Shown here: positions 21,575-23,082 of the stretch, piece by piece
Numbering within the stretch: the first letter of the stretch is position 1
How the letters are laid out: each line of letters begins with the position of its first letter
Source of the DNA: an uncultured Lachnospiraceae bacterium
GTDB taxonomy: Bacteria; Bacillota; Clostridia; Lachnospirales; Lachnospiraceae
Direction: 5' to 3'
DNA length: 23,082 bases
Assembly (NCBI GenBank): GCA_905199445.1
Contig: CAJKGK010000036.1
Span: 1 to 23,082 of the forward strand
Translations under genes and position numbers: made by a program
Notes under the pieces: generated by a model
The model's input: only the letters and a program-made list of their open reading frames with translations
What the model was told of the DNA's origin: nothing
Database searches by the model: none

Positions 21575-22627
21575 TTAAGGTGTCAGAATAACTTTCATAA
21601 CACCATCTTTTTTGTTTTCAAATAAATCGTAGGCATCCATGGCCTGCTTCAGAGGAAAATGATGGGTAATTAAACTGGTGGTGTCTAGCTGTCCCTTGCT
21701 GATGAACTGAAGGATATCATCACAATGGCAGGCGTCTACGCCGCCGGTTTTAAAGGTAAGATTTTTGCCGTACATGCGGGGTAGGGGAAGAATCTGATTT
21801 TCATCATATAACGCGATAATTGTAACAATGGCGTTGGGTCTGGCAATTTGCCAGGCCATCTGGAATGTATCTTTGCCGCCGGCTGCTTCTATAACTATAT
21901 CTGCACCTCGTTTGCTGGTCAATCCGGCGATTTCCTGGACAATATTTTGAGTAGCAGGATTGATAGCCATATCTGCAATTTTATGATGAAGGGCCAGTTT
22001 GAGTCTGTCAGGATCTGTATCAATGGCTATGATCTGAGCTGGTTTATACAGGCGGGCGCACAACATGGTACATAAACCGGTAGGGCCGGCGCCAATAACG
22101 GCTACGGTATCTTTTGCCGATATTTCACTGATCTGGGCACCCCAGTAGCCTGTGGACAGAATATCTCCCGTAAAAATCGCCTGTTCGTCGGTGACGTTAT
22201 CGGGGATATGATTTAAACCGTTTTGAGCATGGGGAACCCGGACGTACATGGTCTGACCGCCGTCAATTCGGCATCCCAGGGACCAGCCGCCGTCTGGGAC
22301 AGTACAGTTGTTGACAAAGCCCTTTTGACAGTAAAAGCATTGTCCGCAAAAGGTTTCGACATTGACAGTGACTCTGTCCCCGGGGGCAAAGTCAGAAAGT
22401 GCGCTTCCGCACTCCGTGACAATACCAACCATTTCGTGTCCTACAATAATTCCGGGGCGGGCTTTTGGCACGCTGCCATGCTTAATATGGATATCACTGG
22501 AACAGATGGATGTCATTGTAACCTGGACGATGGCGTCTGACGGATGAATAATTTTAGGGACTGGCCGCATTTCCAGAGCAAAATGTCCGGGCGCTTTATA
22601 GACAACCGCAGGCATGCATTCTGACAT
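21575..22627 (-). CDS. Zinc-dependent alcohol dehydrogenase, medium-chain family
   Basis: A 350-residue cytoplasmic NAD(P)-dependent dehydrogenase. Catalytic zinc ligands are C42 (SICSSDIH) and H64/E65 (VGHEMVG). A structural zinc site is complete: C94, C97, C100 and C108 (FCGQCFYCQKGFVNNC). The Rossmann motif VIGAGPTGLC lies near 175-186, and D198 in IAIDTDPDRL suggests NAD. The substrate may be a secondary alcohol or diol, but sequence alone does not decide. The start ATG (22627) has AAAGGGATGA just upstream, overlapping the stop of the DUF3783-like gene. The 4-base gap shows a two-gene operon with probable translational coupling. Confidence 0.94.
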   Translation of the reverse strand: MSECMPAVVYKAPGHFALEMRPVPKIIHPSDAIVQVTMTSICSSDIHIKHGSVPKARPGIIVGHEMVGIVTECGSALSDFAPGDRVTVNVETFCGQCFYCQKGFVNNCTVPDGGWSLGCRIDGGQTMYVRVPHAQNGLNHIPDNVTDEQAIFTGDILSTGYWGAQISEISAKDTVAVIGAGPTGLCTMLCARLYKPAQIIAIDTDPDRLKLALHHKIADMAINPATQNIVQEIAGLTSKRGADIVIEAAGGKDTFQMAWQIARPNAIVTIIALYDENQILPLPRMYGKNLTFKTGGVDACHCDDILQFISKGQLDTTSLITHHFPLKQAMDAYDLFENKKDGVMKVILTP

Positions 22628-22631
22628 AAAA

Positions 22632-23021
22632 TCATCCCTTTCTTTGACTCATGAATTCGTGTTCTTTTCGGATTTCAGTAAAAAGGTCTACAGAAGTCCA
22701 GGTCTGATTGGTTGGTGTGACAACCGCCTTAAGGGGGATGCGTTCCACCTTGTCTTTGCGAAGCTGCATTAGCAGTTCGTCCAGACGCTGACTTGTAAAA
22801 TTATGAAGAATCAACATTTCCTCATCAAAGCCTGGGCCTTCGTAACTTCCTTCAACCGGCTGTATGCCTGGAATTTTTACAAGGCTGCCGATGGGCTGAT
22901 TAAAATCTTTGGATTCGACCATGCGGGCGCGGACGCCCAGTTTAAGCAGTGAAACCTTTAACTGACGCAGTTTGTCCGTATTATGAATGTTATATATGAG
23001 TACAGTTTCTTTTGCTGCCAT
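22632..23021 (-). CDS. DUF3783-like small protein
   Basis: A 129-residue soluble protein without signal peptide or membrane segment. It begins ETVLIYNIHNTDKLRQLKVSLLKLGVRARMV, an alpha/beta pattern, and has a central EEMLILHNFTSQRLDELL and IPLKAVVTPTNQTW. This matches my memory of the DUF3783 family in Clostridia, whose function I do not know. ATG 23021 has GAGGAGG just upstream. It is first in an operon with the zinc-dependent dehydrogenase. I see no catalytic motif, and context alone does not establish a partnership. Confidence 0.8.
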   Translation of the reverse strand: MAAKETVLIYNIHNTDKLRQLKVSLLKLGVRARMVESKDFNQPIGSLVKIPGIQPVEGSYEGPGFDEEMLILHNFTSQRLDELLMQLRKDKVERIPLKAVVTPTNQTWTSVDLFTEIRKEHEFMSQRKG

Positions 23022-23038
23022 AATAAAAACCTCCTCGT

Positions 23039-23081
23039 ATTATAAAGTAGTAGTGTTTATAGACCCTCTCCAAGGTCTATA
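23039..23081 (-). promoter_or_regulatory. Promoter and inverted repeat upstream of the DUF3783-like gene
   Basis: A minus-strand TATAAT lies at 23039-23044, about 18 bases before the start codon, with no clear -35. TATAGACC (23058-23065) and GGTCTATA (23074-23081) are perfect inverted copies 8 bases apart, upstream of the -10. It may be an operator, or the edge of a neighbouring structure cut by the window end. Confidence 0.45.
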
Positions 23082-23082
23082 T

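Noticed and set aside
1..23082. CRISPR arrays or phage modules
   Set aside because: I saw no regularly spaced repeats with unique spacers, and no cas or phage structural genes.

Overview
The window looks like the chromosome of a low-to-mid GC Clostridia, most likely Lachnospiraceae. I infer this from strong AGGAGG-type ribosome binding sites, TTGACA/TATAAT promoters, an Rrf2-nifS-nifU-mnmA cluster, a secG-rnr-smpB-ssrA cluster and a tmRNA tag reading AKNDNYALAAA. I cannot name the genus from sequence alone.

Left edge (1-1013): the 3' part of a group II intron. Its reverse transcriptase/maturase gene is dead (two single-base frameshifts and an internal in-frame deletion). RNA domains V and VI still fold well, including a bulged branch-point adenosine.

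1047-5789: a sensing and efflux module. A sensor kinase and an OmpR-type regulator overlap on the minus strand. Divergent from them is one 928-residue protein that fuses an ABC ATPase to a four-helix FtsX/MacB-type permease with a very large extracytoplasmic domain (about 485 residues). The kinase has almost no external loop, so the transporter may help in sensing. A role in antimicrobial-peptide or envelope-stress response is inferred.

6030-9228: an iron-sulfur/thiolation operon with an Rrf2 (IscR-like) repressor, cysteine desulfurase, IscU/NifU-type scaffold and the tRNA 2-thiouridylase MnmA. A good promoter and a palindromic candidate operator precede it. A small two-CBS protein follows with its own promoter.

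9925-14899: lower glycolysis in pathway order: gapA, pgk, tpiA and gpmI, with intrinsic terminators after gapA and after tpiA. 14998-18499: secG, then RNase R, SmpB and tmRNA, which together make up ribosome rescue and non-stop mRNA decay.

18727-20046: tRNA-Glu(CTC), a zinc-finger protein of unknown function (DUF6076-like) with a repeat-rich promoter region, and tRNA-Leu(CAA). 20354-21310: a flavodoxin-fold protein with an iron-sulfur-flavoprotein-like cysteine cluster and a C-terminal zinc ribbon. Right edge, minus strand: a small DUF3783-like protein followed by a zinc-dependent medium-chain dehydrogenase.

Most of the window is ordinary core genome. I did not find a clearly new multi-gene system. 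The points most worth a second look are the kinase/giant-loop transporter module, the repeat-dense upstream region of the gene at 19049, the candidate Rrf2 operator, and the two-metal-site flavoprotein.
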